Shown: piece by piece, positions 1-7,859 of the stretch | Numbering within the stretch: position 1 is the stretch's first letter | Layout of the letters: each line of letters opens with the position of its first letter | NCBI GenBank assembly: GCA_009786535.1 | Contig: WQRX01000008.1 | Location: 1 to 37,022 of the forward strand | Reading direction: 5' to 3' | Length of the DNA: 37,022 nt | From: Defluviitaleaceae bacterium | GTDB lineage: Bacteria; Bacillota; Clostridia; Lachnospirales; WQUN01 | Notes under the pieces: model-generated | Database searches by the model: none | Seen by the model: the letters and a program-made list of their open reading frames with translations, nothing else | What the model was told of the DNA's origin: nothing | Position numbers and translations under genes: made by a program

Positions 1-20
1 GGGGGGGGGGGGGGGGGGGG
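1..20. other. poly-G run at contig end (probable artefact)
   Basis: The first 20 bases are all G. The minus-strand reading frame of the adjacent regulator continues into it as a meaningless proline run. This is typical of a sequencing or assembly artefact at a contig end, so the true sequence stops near position 21. Confidence 0.8.
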
Positions 21-968
21 CAGGCTTTCTACGCCGTGGGTGGTGATTTCTATGTTAAACAGCGCACGGGCATCTTCTTGCACTTTTTCCATTTGCTTTC
101 TCATACGCATAAGTGCATATCCGTGATACGCGCAATGTAAGTAGAAGCTACACTTTTCCTGATTGTTTAACCTAAGCAGACAGAGGGCTTTTTCATAAGC
201 AAAGCCCGGTAAAACCCAACCTTGCAAGCATCGCCTCCCGATTATAATCCCCTGCTCGCAAACAGACAGTGCTTCTTCAAATCGTTCATGGGCAATTAAG
301 GCGCTTGAAAGTGTTTTTAAGGCGCGAACCATGGATTCCTCTTTTTTTGATTCGTCTTGGGGCAATTTTTCAATACCCTTGCATAAGCGGGTTAATAAGG
401 CAACTGATTTTTCCGCTTGTTGGGTTTTATGGTATGCCAAGGCTAAGGTGTGTACTAATTCGGCTTCCTCTAATATAAGCATTTCGCCATTGAAGCTTTC
501 TTCCAAAAATTCGGGATATGAAATGCGCAACCCTTCGATGGCGAGTGCTAACGCCTGTAAGGGTTGCGATTCTACCAAGAGCCGCGCTTTACAGCTGAGT
601 ATAAATTGACGGTTAATGTCGAAGGATGCATCCAATATCGCTTCCAACTTGGTGAGCAGTTGGGCGGCATTTGTATTATCGTTATTTTCTAAGCTGTTTA
701 ATGAATGTACCAACTTTTCGCGTAATTGGCTTGCCTCTGCACTATTATTTTCAAATTGCGGCGAAAAGAATTTATCCACGGGCATTTCCAACAGGTCAAG
801 TAAATGTGTGAGTGTTTCCCGCGTGGGGTGCTGGTGAAGGTTTTCGATACGCGACAGTGTTACCAACAAGTCGGTATCGGGGTTGCTTTTATTTTGCAAA
901 TAATTTTGCTGCCAGCCCTTGCGGCGGCGTATTTCTTTAATTAATGTACCGGGAAGATAGTTGGACAT
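21..968 (-). CDS. XRE-family regulator with C-terminal TPR-like helices (C-terminus cut off)
   Basis: An open minus-strand frame starts at the ATG at 968 and runs off the left end, about 316 codons without a stop. Seen: an AAGGAG ribosome site 6-7 bases before the ATG; residues 1-65 form a lambda-repressor-like helix-turn-helix (LIKEIRRRKGWQQNYL, then SRIENLHQHPTRETL); the remainder is leucine/alanine-rich paired helices resembling TPR repeats. Family knowledge: this layout is shared by Rgg/PlcR/ComR-like regulators, many of which sense small peptides. The gene follows the ABC permease gene by 21 bases on the same strand, so it probably belongs to that operon and may control it. The peptide-sensing role is inference; no peptide gene is visible. 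The DNA-binding call is firm, the ligand unknown. Confidence 0.8.
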
Positions 969-989
969 GGTATTCTCCTTAGAAAATTT

Positions 990-2567
990 TTAAAGCGCGG
1001 TGGGCAAGCGCTTCAATATCGCGGCAACCCCAAAGCTCGCGCCCACCAACAAGTACGCAACCCCTTGCACCACGGACAGTGCTTCATAGCAGCCCATGTA
1101 CATTGCCACGGGCACACCATTCATGGCGGCGTAGGTTAGCAGAATAAACAACACTTCAAAGGCGCGGTTGGTTTTTGTAAATTCGCCCAAAAATAGTGCA
1201 AAGGAGGGCAAAAATACCACCCCTGCCAAAACAACGAAAACGCCGATAAATTGCCCCGCCAACACCATGCGCAAAACAAAGGGCAACACTGCTGTTAAAG
1301 CGATAAGCAGCCCTGCAACCAGCGAATATACGACCTGTTTTAACGTCCCGCCGTTAATGGTGGCGATAACCTTTAGCATATCGTGGTTGTGTTCCCTGTT
1401 TCCAAGGGGCGAAAACACGTTAACCAGCCACAGCATTAATAAGGGAAGTACAAGGGAAAACACCATATTCATTTCTAAGAAAATTGTCAAGGTTATGCCT
1501 GCAAGGCATCCCAAAAACCAAATGAGGGGCTTTCCTTTTAACATGAGCTTCATTTCTGTAAAAACGCCCCGTGCCCACATATTTTTTTGCGATGGGCTAA
1601 CGGCACTGTATGAGAGTTTTACTCTTGTTGTTACACTTATTTCCGTATTCGATGCTTTTTTGGCTTTTCTTACGCGAATTTTTTTGGGAAGTAGCTTCGA
1701 CAAACCGTAAAGCGGCGCAGAAATGAATACTATGCCAAGGGCGATGAGTAGCATCGTTCCAAAAACAATAAAATCGGTCGAATTAAAATGTAACCCTTCA
1801 AAAACCAATGGTAGCGTGGGTTGGTGTCCCCCATCACCGCCGTACCCGCCAATAAACATCACATTGTATATGGTATATCCCGTTTGCTCATAGGCGGTGC
1901 GGCTAATTATTTCCATAAGGCTGGAGATGGCGGTAACGTCTACTGTGCGTAGAAAAATACCCGCGTTTTCCAACTCCATGGAATATACCATAATTACAAA
2001 AACGCCCATCACGTAAATAATTGAACCGATTACCCCGCGCAAGAAGCGCACCGCCCCAAACAACACCGCAATAGCGGCGCATAAGGGCAAAGAAGCCAAA
2101 AGGAACATATACGGCGAGAGAAAAGCATACAGAGAGAGCAATTGCCCGGGGAAATGCCACAACGCCATAAAAAACGAGCCAATGATTACGGTAACAGCAA
2201 AGGTAAACAAAAGCAATGTCCCCGCCAAAAATTTACCGATTAAGTACCGCAAATTCCCCACGGTGGAGGAAGTAATTAATTGCGACATGCCTATTTCTTC
2301 ATCCCATGCTATGGTATTACGCAGGTAGAAAAAGGCGATAAAGGGTAAAAAAAACGCCAACCCAAGGGCGCTGGTTACGGGTATCCAGCTTGGGTTGCCG
2401 CCTTGAATAAATATGTCCGGCTGTAGCGCCATGATTTCGAACCCGTCAATTTCCCTTGGCACAAACCAAAATGCCCCAAACAGGCACAGCGCCATTAACG
2501 CCAAAAAGGAAAAATCGCGGGACTTACCTATATAATCCGCCCGCGCTTGCCCAAACACCGCCCTCAC
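990..2567 (-). CDS. ABC transporter permease, ABC-2-like, polytopic
   Basis: A 525-residue, strongly hydrophobic protein with roughly a dozen membrane segments in two halves. They are separated by a basic cytoplasmic linker at about residues 295-330 (LLPKKIRVRKAKK and following). It starts at a GTG whose bases overlap the TGA of the ATPase gene by 4, the usual sign of translational coupling. No solute-binding protein or second permease is nearby, and the ATPase is of the exporter type. A role in export of, or resistance to, a peptide or lipid-like compound, or in membrane reorganisation, is therefore inferred. The substrate cannot be told from sequence. It is followed after 21 bases by the XRE regulator. 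Confidence 0.8.
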   Translation of the reverse strand: MRAVFGQARADYIGKSRDFSFLALMALCLFGAFWFVPREIDGFEIMALQPDIFIQGGNPSWIPVTSALGLAFFLPFIAFFYLRNTIAWDEEIGMSQLITSSTVGNLRYLIGKFLAGTLLLFTFAVTVIIGSFFMALWHFPGQLLSLYAFLSPYMFLLASLPLCAAIAVLFGAVRFLRGVIGSIIYVMGVFVIMVYSMELENAGIFLRTVDVTAISSLMEIISRTAYEQTGYTIYNVMFIGGYGGDGGHQPTLPLVFEGLHFNSTDFIVFGTMLLIALGIVFISAPLYGLSKLLPKKIRVRKAKKASNTEISVTTRVKLSYSAVSPSQKNMWARGVFTEMKLMLKGKPLIWFLGCLAGITLTIFLEMNMVFSLVLPLLMLWLVNVFSPLGNREHNHDMLKVIATINGGTLKQVVYSLVAGLLIALTAVLPFVLRMVLAGQFIGVFVVLAGVVFLPSFALFLGEFTKTNRAFEVLFILLTYAAMNGVPVAMYMGCYEALSVVQGVAYLLVGASFGVAAILKRLPTAL

Positions 2568-3289
2568 GCCGAGGCTGCCCCTTCGCTGTAGCTCAAATAC
2601 GCCGCTTCCATATCCCCGTTGGTGTTTTTCGTAAATTCCGTAGGCGTGCCATGGAAAAGCAATTTTCCTTTTTGGATAAGGGCGAGCTGGTTTGCGGTGG
2701 TTTCAATGTCGGAAATAATGTGGGTGGACAGCAACACAATGCGGGTTTTTGCCATTTCCATGAATATGTTGCGCAGGTTAATGCGTTCCTCGGGGTCTAG
2801 TCCTACGCTGGGTTCGTCCACGATAATTACCTTGGGGTCGCCGATAAGTGCCGCCGATATACCCACCCGCTGGCGCATACCGCCCGAGTATTCCGACAAA
2901 CGGCGCTTCCTATAGGGCGCAAGGTTGAACATTTCAAGCAGCATTGTTATCTGCTTCTTGGCGTCCGCAGCGTTAATGGATTTTAACGCCGCGATATAAT
3001 CCAGAAATTCGGGGGCGGTCAAATTAGGGTATACCGCCACATCTTGGGGGAGATACCCCAACGCCTGCCGCATCATATTAGGGCGCTTTAGAATATCCAC
3101 CCCGTCTAACAAACAATTTCCCTTAGAGGGCTTTAGTAATGTGGCAAGAATTTTCATCAAGGTGCTTTTGCCCGCGCCGTTTGCCCCAACCAGCCCAAAA
3201 ACACCACCCGAGGTTATTTCAAGGCTTAAATCCGACAACGCCGTAACCGCGCCGTATTCCTTTGTTATGTTTTTTATGGACAGATTCAT
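2564..3289 (-). CDS. ABC transporter ATP-binding protein
   Basis: A 241-residue nucleotide-binding subunit. Seen in order: Walker A GANGAGKS (about residue 36), Q-loop region YLPQDVAVYPNLT, signature YSGGMRQR, Walker B VIIVDEPSVGLDPEE, and the switch histidine in LLSTHIISDIE. Length and the LSGGMRQR-type signature fit the CcmA/ABC-2 exporter group. It is the first gene of a tight minus-strand set with the permease (4-base overlap) and then the regulator. The upstream gap to galM is only 77 bases and is largely filled by an inverted repeat, so expression may depend partly on read-through from galM. Confidence 0.92.
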   Translation of the reverse strand: MNLSIKNITKEYGAVTALSDLSLEITSGGVFGLVGANGAGKSTLMKILATLLKPSKGNCLLDGVDILKRPNMMRQALGYLPQDVAVYPNLTAPEFLDYIAALKSINAADAKKQITMLLEMFNLAPYRKRRLSEYSGGMRQRVGISAALIGDPKVIIVDEPSVGLDPEERINLRNIFMEMAKTRIVLLSTHIISDIETTANQLALIQKGKLLFHGTPTEFTKNTNGDMEAAYLSYSEGAASA

Positions 3290-3304
3290 TTGTATTCACC
3301 TCAT

Positions 3305-3350
3305 ATAAACCCCGTAGAACAGGCTTGCAATCCTATTGTACGGGGTTTAT
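3305..3350 (-). terminator. inverted repeat between galM and the ABC operon, probable terminator
   Basis: A perfect 12-bp inverted repeat, ATAAACCCCGTA at 3305-3316 and TACGGGGTTTAT at 3339-3350, with a 22-base loop. It lies just after the galM stop on the minus strand. A/T-rich tails flank both sides, so it could act in either direction. The long loop and short U tract make it weak, and it may only attenuate. Confidence 0.55.
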
Positions 3351-3366
3351 TTTTATTTACGTGTGT

Positions 3367-4356
3367 TTACACTGTCCCAAACTTAAATTCCGTAAACGAT
3401 GTCACGGGCTTGCCTTTCTCCACAATACAACTGGGGAAATTGGGCTGGTTAATTGTGTCGGGGAATAGCTGGGTTTCAAGGCAGAAGCCGCTGTGCTTTT
3501 GGTACGTTACGCCCTTGCCCGTTACAGAGCCGTCGATAAAGTTACCGCTGTAGAACTGCATCCCCGGCATATCGGTGGTTACGGTCATTTTTATACCGCT
3601 GCTTGGGGCGGTTACGGTTGCGGCGGGACTTGTGCCGTTAAGCACGTAATTATGGTCAAAGCCGCCTGTATTATTTACCGCGCCCGCTTTTTCAATGACT
3701 TCGCCAATGGTTTTGGGCTTGTTAAAGTCGAAAGGTGTACCTTCTACTAAATAAAATGCACCTGTAGGGATTAGGGATTCATCTACCGAGGTCAGCTTGC
3801 TTGCGTTAATTTGCATGGTGTGGTCGTAGATATTCTTCGCATCAAAGCCTTCCAGGTTAAAATAGCTGTGGTTGGTTAGGTTGCAGATGGTTTTGGTGTC
3901 CGTTTCTGCGTAATAGTCGATACGCAGGGCGTTATCGTTGGAAAGGGTGTACGTGCAGCGCACGGTAAGCTGCCCCGGGTAGTTTTCTTCCCCGTCGGGG
4001 CTAACATAGGAGAATACGATTTTTTGCGCAGTGGCTTCGTCAATGTTCCATATTTTTTTATCGAAGCCTTCCGTACCGCCGTGCAGGTGATGCTTACCGT
4101 CGTTGGTATTAAGCCGGTATTCTTTGCCGTCCAGCGTAAATTTGCCGTTGCCGATACGGTTGCCGATACGACCGATAATTACGCCAAGGTAAAAATGCTT
4201 GCCAAGGTAGTCCTCTGCCTTGTCTAACCCCAGCACTATATCGCGGGGCTGCCCGTTTTTGTCGGGTACTTTTAGAGAAATTATTGCACACCCCACATTA
4301 GAAACCGTTACATTTAGACCATTGCCGTTGGAAAGCTCATGTGTTTTTACTTGCAT
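3367..4356 (-). CDS. galM: aldose 1-epimerase (galactose mutarotase)
   Basis: Interconverts alpha and beta anomers of aldoses such as galactose and glucose in the cytoplasm. The 329-residue length is normal for GalM. Seen: NRIGNGKFTLDGKEYRL and NDGKHHLHGG near the N-terminus, NLTNHSYFNL with the catalytic histidine, GGFDHNYVL, and near the C-terminus LETQLFPDT with the catalytic glutamate. The frame is open further upstream, but the ATG at 4356 is chosen because AGGGTGA lies just before it and homology begins there. The extra residues would overlap the promoter. No other sugar genes adjoin it, so it is probably a stand-alone housekeeping gene. Divergent from yqfC. Confidence 0.93.
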   Translation of the reverse strand: MQVKTHELSNGNGLNVTVSNVGCAIISLKVPDKNGQPRDIVLGLDKAEDYLGKHFYLGVIIGRIGNRIGNGKFTLDGKEYRLNTNDGKHHLHGGTEGFDKKIWNIDEATAQKIVFSYVSPDGEENYPGQLTVRCTYTLSNDNALRIDYYAETDTKTICNLTNHSYFNLEGFDAKNIYDHTMQINASKLTSVDESLIPTGAFYLVEGTPFDFNKPKTIGEVIEKAGAVNNTGGFDHNYVLNGTSPAATVTAPSSGIKMTVTTDMPGMQFYSGNFIDGSVTGKGVTYQKHSGFCLETQLFPDTINQPNFPSCIVEKGKPVTSFTEFKFGTV

Positions 4357-4380
4357 TGCATTCACCCTTTTTTGCTGGGA

Positions 4381-4389
4381 ATTATAGCA
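4381..4389 (-). promoter_or_regulatory. extended -10 promoter for galM
   Basis: On the minus strand this reads TGCTATAAT, a perfect extended -10 (TGn plus TATAAT), about 25 bases upstream of the chosen galM ATG. No convincing -35 is present, which is common for extended -10 promoters. Confidence 0.6.
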
Positions 4390-4444
4390 TAACTTTGCAA
4401 AAGTACACATATATTTCTTTGCATACGTGTAAAAGGTGGCGGTT

Positions 4445-4696
4445 ATGAAAGAGAAAATTGTAAACACGCTTTCCTTGCCCAAAGAAATCGCTTTGGACAT
4501 GCCGCTTATCATCGCCACGGGGCGCAGCGAGTTAAACATCGAAAATTACAAAAACCTGCTGGAATTTTCGGAAACTAAGATTCGCATACATACGGCAACG
4601 GGGCTGCTCACCATCGAAGGCACGCAGTTACATATGAAGCAAATGACGACAGAAAACCTATTCATTGCGGGCAATATTTCGGGTATTTACTGGTAG
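4445..4696 (+). CDS. yqfC: sporulation protein YqfC
   Basis: An 83-residue member of the YabP/YqfC family. Seen: the conserved start with PKEIALDMPLI, then NYKNLLEFSETKIRIHTATG and the end LFIAGNISGIYW, which carries the family's hydrophobic C-terminal motif. Known: yqfC and yqfD are expressed in the mother cell under sigma-E in Bacillus subtilis, and YqfD is required for efficient sporulation. The ATG at 4445 is preferred over the in-frame GTG at 4436 because AAAAGGTGG sits directly before the ATG. It is followed by yqfD after 22 bases, the standard arrangement. No sigma-E promoter could be assigned with confidence. Confidence 0.92.
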   Translation: MKEKIVNTLSLPKEIALDMPLIIATGRSELNIENYKNLLEFSETKIRIHTATGLLTIEGTQLHMKQMTTENLFIAGNISGIYW

Positions 4697-4718
4697 CATT
4701 CTGGTATAAGGGGGCGCT

Positions 4719-5924
4719 ATGCTTTTACGACTGTGGCAATTTTTACGCGGATATGTACGCGTTGCGGTTACGGGCTTCTCGGTAGAACGGTTTTTAAACA
4801 TAGCCGCGTATCGGGGCATTTTTTTATGGGACGTGGAACGCACTCCCGCGGGTGTGGAAATGAACGTAAGCATCAAGGGCTTTAAAATGCTGCGCCATTG
4901 CTCGCATATGACAAAATGCCGTACACGTATACGCGCGAAGTACGGCTTACCTTTTATCATTTACCGCTACCGCAAGCGTAAGTTATTGCTTAGCGGGGTA
5001 TTATTTTTTGTGCTTTCTATGTATGCGCTTTCTTCTTTTATATGGCGGGTGGACATTATCGGCACGGAAACGCTTAACCATGACGAAGTTCGCGCCTTCC
5101 TAGCCGACCATGGGCTGGGCGTTGGTAATTTTAAGCATTTCATAGACACGCAAACCCTTACAAGGGAACTGCTCGCCTACTTTGATGAAATTGGCTTTGC
5201 CAATATCCACACACGGGGTACACGCACGGCGGTTTTACTTGCGGAAGCCATTCCCCCCCAACACCTTATTGACCGCGCCACCCCCACCCACGTACTTGCC
5301 GACCGTGATGGCTTAATCACCACCATTACCGCGGGCGCGGGCGCACCCATGGTACGCGCGGGCGACGTAGTACAAGCAGGGGAAATGCTGGTAAGCGGAA
5401 TGTTACAAATCTCCCCCGATACAGACGCGGCGCAAATCATTTATGTGCACGCCTACGCAGAGGTATGGGCGCGGCGCTACTACCCCATCGAATTTATCGT
5501 ACCCCTTAATTACACTCAGCGCGTATTTACAGGCAATACCGAAACCCGCCGCGGCATACAATTCTTATTTGTCGGCGACCGCACATTTAACTTGCCCGCG
5601 CGCAATGTAGCCTTCACCGATTTTGAACGCGTAACCACCTACCACCAGCCGGGTGCAGGGGGGGACTATCCCCTACCCTTTATCCTGCAAACCACGCAAT
5701 ATACGGAATTTACGCAACAACCCCGCACCCGCACGTTAGCCCAAGCCTACGAGCTTGCCGAACGCCAGCTCACCGCCCGCATTCTCCGCGAATTTGATAT
5801 CGGCATCGACATTATAGAAAAACGCCTCATCTTTGAAGAAACGCCCGATGCCTTGTTAGTACATGCACTGGTGATTACCAACGAACGGATTGATAGGCTG
5901 GTAGCGGTGGATATGAAAGGGTGA
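4719..5924 (+). CDS. yqfD: sporulation protein YqfD
   Basis: A 401-residue protein matching the YqfD family in length and layout. It has an N-terminal conserved region (RGYVRVAVTGFSVERFLN, then CRTRIRAKYGLPF), one membrane segment near residues 88-108 (LLLSGVLFFVLSMYALSSFIW), and a long extracytoplasmic part beginning VDIIGTETLNHDEV. It is co-oriented with yqfC. In most Firmicutes phoH follows directly; here yqfD converges with an accessory ATPase gene, leaving only 10 bases between the two stops. Confidence 0.93.
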   Translation: MLLRLWQFLRGYVRVAVTGFSVERFLNIAAYRGIFLWDVERTPAGVEMNVSIKGFKMLRHCSHMTKCRTRIRAKYGLPFIIYRYRKRKLLLSGVLFFVLSMYALSSFIWRVDIIGTETLNHDEVRAFLADHGLGVGNFKHFIDTQTLTRELLAYFDEIGFANIHTRGTRTAVLLAEAIPPQHLIDRATPTHVLADRDGLITTITAGAGAPMVRAGDVVQAGEMLVSGMLQISPDTDAAQIIYVHAYAEVWARRYYPIEFIVPLNYTQRVFTGNTETRRGIQFLFVGDRTFNLPARNVAFTDFERVTTYHQPGAGGDYPLPFILQTTQYTEFTQQPRTRTLAQAYELAERQLTARILREFDIGIDIIEKRLIFEETPDALLVHALVITNERIDRLVAVDMKG

Positions 5925-5934
5925 TTCAATGCCA

Positions 5935-7155
5935 TCATATAGCCCAAAGCGGAATAATCTTATGCTGTCCTTTTAGCGGAAGAAGCTCCTTTGCCAAGCA
6001 AATAACCCCGCCTTCGCCTACGTTAACGTTTTTAATTGCATCAAGCATGGCGAAGTTTTTTATATCCTTCGTATCGGGCTCCGCAGTTGCTTTAATTTCA
6101 ATGGGGTATAGCGTGTTGTTTTCGTGGATAAGCACATCAATTTCTTTTTGGTGCCCATCTCGCAGGTGATATAAGTCAACTTCCAGTCCTGCGTTCGCAT
6201 AGCTCTTGAGGATTTCCCCCACGACATAGCTTTCAAAAAAATGACTGCTCATGGCGCCGGAAAGCAGATTTTCAGGTGTAAGCCATCGAGTAAGGTAGGC
6301 AGCAAGTCCTATATCCAGAAAATGCAACTTAGGCGTCTTAACTGCTCGGCTAATTGCATTGTTGCTATATGGTTTTTGAAGATAAACAAGCCCGCTTGTT
6401 TTTAAAATGGATAGCCATCGTTTTGCCGTTGGTTCGCTTATACCTACATCCTTGGCCAGTGATGAAAGGTTTAATAATTGCCCCGTCATGGCAGCGCATA
6501 CAGTCATAAACTTATAAAAACTATCTTCATCGGCAACCTGTGTGAGTTTGCGTACATCGCGTTCAATATATGTTTTAACATAATCTGCGTAAAACGCTGC
6601 CCATGTAAAATCCGGGTTTGAAACAAGTTCCGGAAAGCAGCCCCGATGAATAGTTTCCCACACCTTTGAAATATTCATCACAGTTTTGTTTATCATACGT
6701 TCCTTCAAATATTTTGTGGTAGGAAGAAACGGTTGGTTCCAATCTTCGCCATTAATTTCCCGTAATGATAATCCATACAGTCCAAGTATTGCGGCGCGCC
6801 CCGCTAAGCTCTCGGTTACGTTTTCCATCAGTTCATAGCTCTGTGAGCCTGTTAAAAAAAAGTCGCCTTTATTTCGACTCTTATCCAGCAAAATTTTTAT
6901 ATAATGAAAGATGACAGGCGCATACTGCACCTCATCGATAAACACAGGAGGCGGATAAAAGTCAAAGAATACAGATGGCTCTGTAATTGCACGCCGGCGG
7001 GTTGGTAAATCGTCAAAGGTAATTTTTGGTATGTCCGGCTTTAGCGCCTCTATCAGCGTTGTTTTACCTACTTGACGCGCCCCCGTAACTACAACCGCAC
7101 CCTTCATTTTAGCCCGATTCAAAACCGCTTGCTCAATATGTCTTTTAATGTACAC
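5935..7155 (-). CDS. AAA ATPase with DUF4143 C-terminal domain
   Basis: A 406-residue protein of the AAA_14/DUF4143 group. Seen: Walker A GARQVGKT (25-32), Walker B VFIDE (71-75), sensor-like LTGSQ (101-105), a winged-helix-like middle (LSSLAKDVGISEPTAKRWLSIL) and a C-terminal nuclease-like core EIDVLI followed by YPIEIKAT, resembling PDDEXK. Family role is poorly defined; such genes are scattered and often linked to mobile or defence regions. The GTG at 7155 is chosen because GAGGTG lies just upstream and because the longer frame (to 7209) would cover the palindrome and promoter. It is part of the accessory DNA splitting yqfD from phoH. Function is not known and none is asserted. Confidence 0.85.
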   Translation of the reverse strand: MYIKRHIEQAVLNRAKMKGAVVVTGARQVGKTTLIEALKPDIPKITFDDLPTRRRAITEPSVFFDFYPPPVFIDEVQYAPVIFHYIKILLDKSRNKGDFFLTGSQSYELMENVTESLAGRAAILGLYGLSLREINGEDWNQPFLPTTKYLKERMINKTVMNISKVWETIHRGCFPELVSNPDFTWAAFYADYVKTYIERDVRKLTQVADEDSFYKFMTVCAAMTGQLLNLSSLAKDVGISEPTAKRWLSILKTSGLVYLQKPYSNNAISRAVKTPKLHFLDIGLAAYLTRWLTPENLLSGAMSSHFFESYVVGEILKSYANAGLEVDLYHLRDGHQKEIDVLIHENNTLYPIEIKATAEPDTKDIKNFAMLDAIKNVNVGEGGVICLAKELLPLKGQHKIIPLWAI

Positions 7156-7172
7156 AGTACACCTCGTAATTT

Positions 7173-7205
7173 GTGATAATATAACATTGAATATTATATT
7201 ATCAC
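7173..7205 (-). promoter_or_regulatory. 33-bp palindrome overlapping the ATPase promoter (operator-like)
   Basis: A perfect 12-bp inverted repeat, GTGATAATATAA at 7173-7184 and TTATATTATCAC at 7194-7205, with a 9-base spacer. It covers the -10 element and expected start of transcription of the ATPase gene, so a dimeric repressor bound here would block transcription. Confidence 0.6.
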
Positions 7206-7225
7206 GCACCGCTCAGTTGGGTCAA
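7198..7225 (-). promoter_or_regulatory. sigma-A-type promoter for the AAA/DUF4143 gene
   Basis: On the minus strand: -35 TTGACC (7220-7225), 16-base spacer, -10 GATAAT (7198-7203). Transcription would start near 7191, about 36 bases before the GTG start. Confidence 0.6.
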
Positions 7226-7312
7226 TGAGATTTATTATTTTAATGATATGTTACGTTCGTCAAGCATCAGCTTTTCAAGGCGATTTGTATCCGCGATAAT
7301 ATAACCGTATCT

Positions 7313-7358
7313 ACATAAAACGCACCCTATGCGACTTTGCACGGGGTGTGTTTTATGT
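7313..7358. terminator. 15-bp-arm hairpin, possible bidirectional terminator
   Basis: ACATAAAACGCACCC (7313-7327) pairs with GGGTGTGTTTTATGT (7344-7358), 14 of 15 positions matching. In both directions a G+C-rich stem is followed by TTTTATGT, so it could terminate transcription either way, for example from the yhcG side. It could equally be a terminus of a small repeat element. Confidence 0.45.
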
Positions 7359-7493
7359 GAATTGTTCTACAAAACCGCTTCGGTTTTAACCGTCGTTAAT
7401 TCCATGCGATTTAGGCTTAGTGTTGCATACTATGTGGTTGTCGGCTATGTGATTTTCGGATTTGTTGCCGTTTTGCAGGGAGTACTCTATTCA

Positions 7494-7559
7494 TGCATAC
7501 CTGCGGTTTCCTGCCATCCCGGGATGGGGTGCGAACCACAAGGGTTCGCGGTGTATGCA
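7494..7559. repeat. nested hairpin cluster, possible structured RNA or REP-like element
   Basis: An outer stem TGCATAC (7494-7500) pairs with GTATGCA (7553-7559). It encloses a 14-bp perfect palindrome CCATCCCGGGATGG (7514-7527) and a hairpin GCGAACC (7531-7537) with GGTTCGC (7543-7549). Together they fold as a three-way junction. No known family was recognised. Confidence 0.5.
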
Positions 7560-7817
7560 ATAATTAAAAGGTACAAACATTGCCCACCTCCGCCGCGCGC
7601 GGTAATTGCGGTGTAAGCGCTGTTTTAATAATTATTGCAAATTTGTAAGCCGCGGGGAGGTCAGTCCGTGCAAAGGGCAAACACTGTAGTTGCGCGCAGA
7701 GGCGTTGCTATCGCTTGTCGGCAGAGCTGTGATACGCTTTTCAGGCATGTGCCCGTTGGCTTGCGCGTAGTATACACAGTCATTTGTGACAAAACTTCAG
7801 ACATTTTCTAAGATTTT

Positions 7818-7846
7818 GTCAATCATAAAACACCAACAAACCCTTA
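7818..7846 (+). repeat. 29-bp direct repeat, left copy
   Basis: Begins GTCAATC and ends with the 20-base core AAAACACCAACAAACCCTTA. It matches the copy at 9036-9064 at 27 of 29 positions; the two differences are adjacent (AT here, GC there). It lies just after the stop of yhcG. Confidence 0.9.
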
Positions 7847-7859
7847 GGTGGTTATTAAC

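Larger units (their letters stand above)
7206..7859. other. 0.65-kb gene-free stretch inside the accessory insert
   Basis: No reading frame here has a ribosome site or recognisable product. The stretch holds the ATPase promoter, a long hairpin at 7313-7358, a short AAAACCG/CGGTTTT hairpin near 7371-7387, a nested hairpin cluster at 7494-7559, a G+C-rich portion (CCGCGCGCGG near 7592) and the first copy of the 29-bp direct repeat. It could be a decayed mobile element or encode a structured RNA. No known RNA family was recognised. Confidence 0.6.

Noticed and set aside
269..837. Plus-strand ORFs near the left end
   Set aside because: Antisense shadows of the XRE-TPR regulator, which has a good ribosome site and domain content.
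4400..4430. sigma-E promoter for yqfC (CATACGTG at 4422-4429)
   Set aside because: Imperfect -10, no properly spaced -35, and the start of transcription would fall on the ribosome site.
7329..7616. 95-codon plus-strand ORF
   Set aside because: Lies across the inverted repeats, has no ribosome site and no protein-like composition.
7650..7690. Resemblance to SRP RNA or RNase P motifs (AGGTCAGTCCG, GGGGAGGTCAGTCC)
   Set aside because: Only a few bases match; the conserved SRP GGAAG loop and RNase P core partners are missing.
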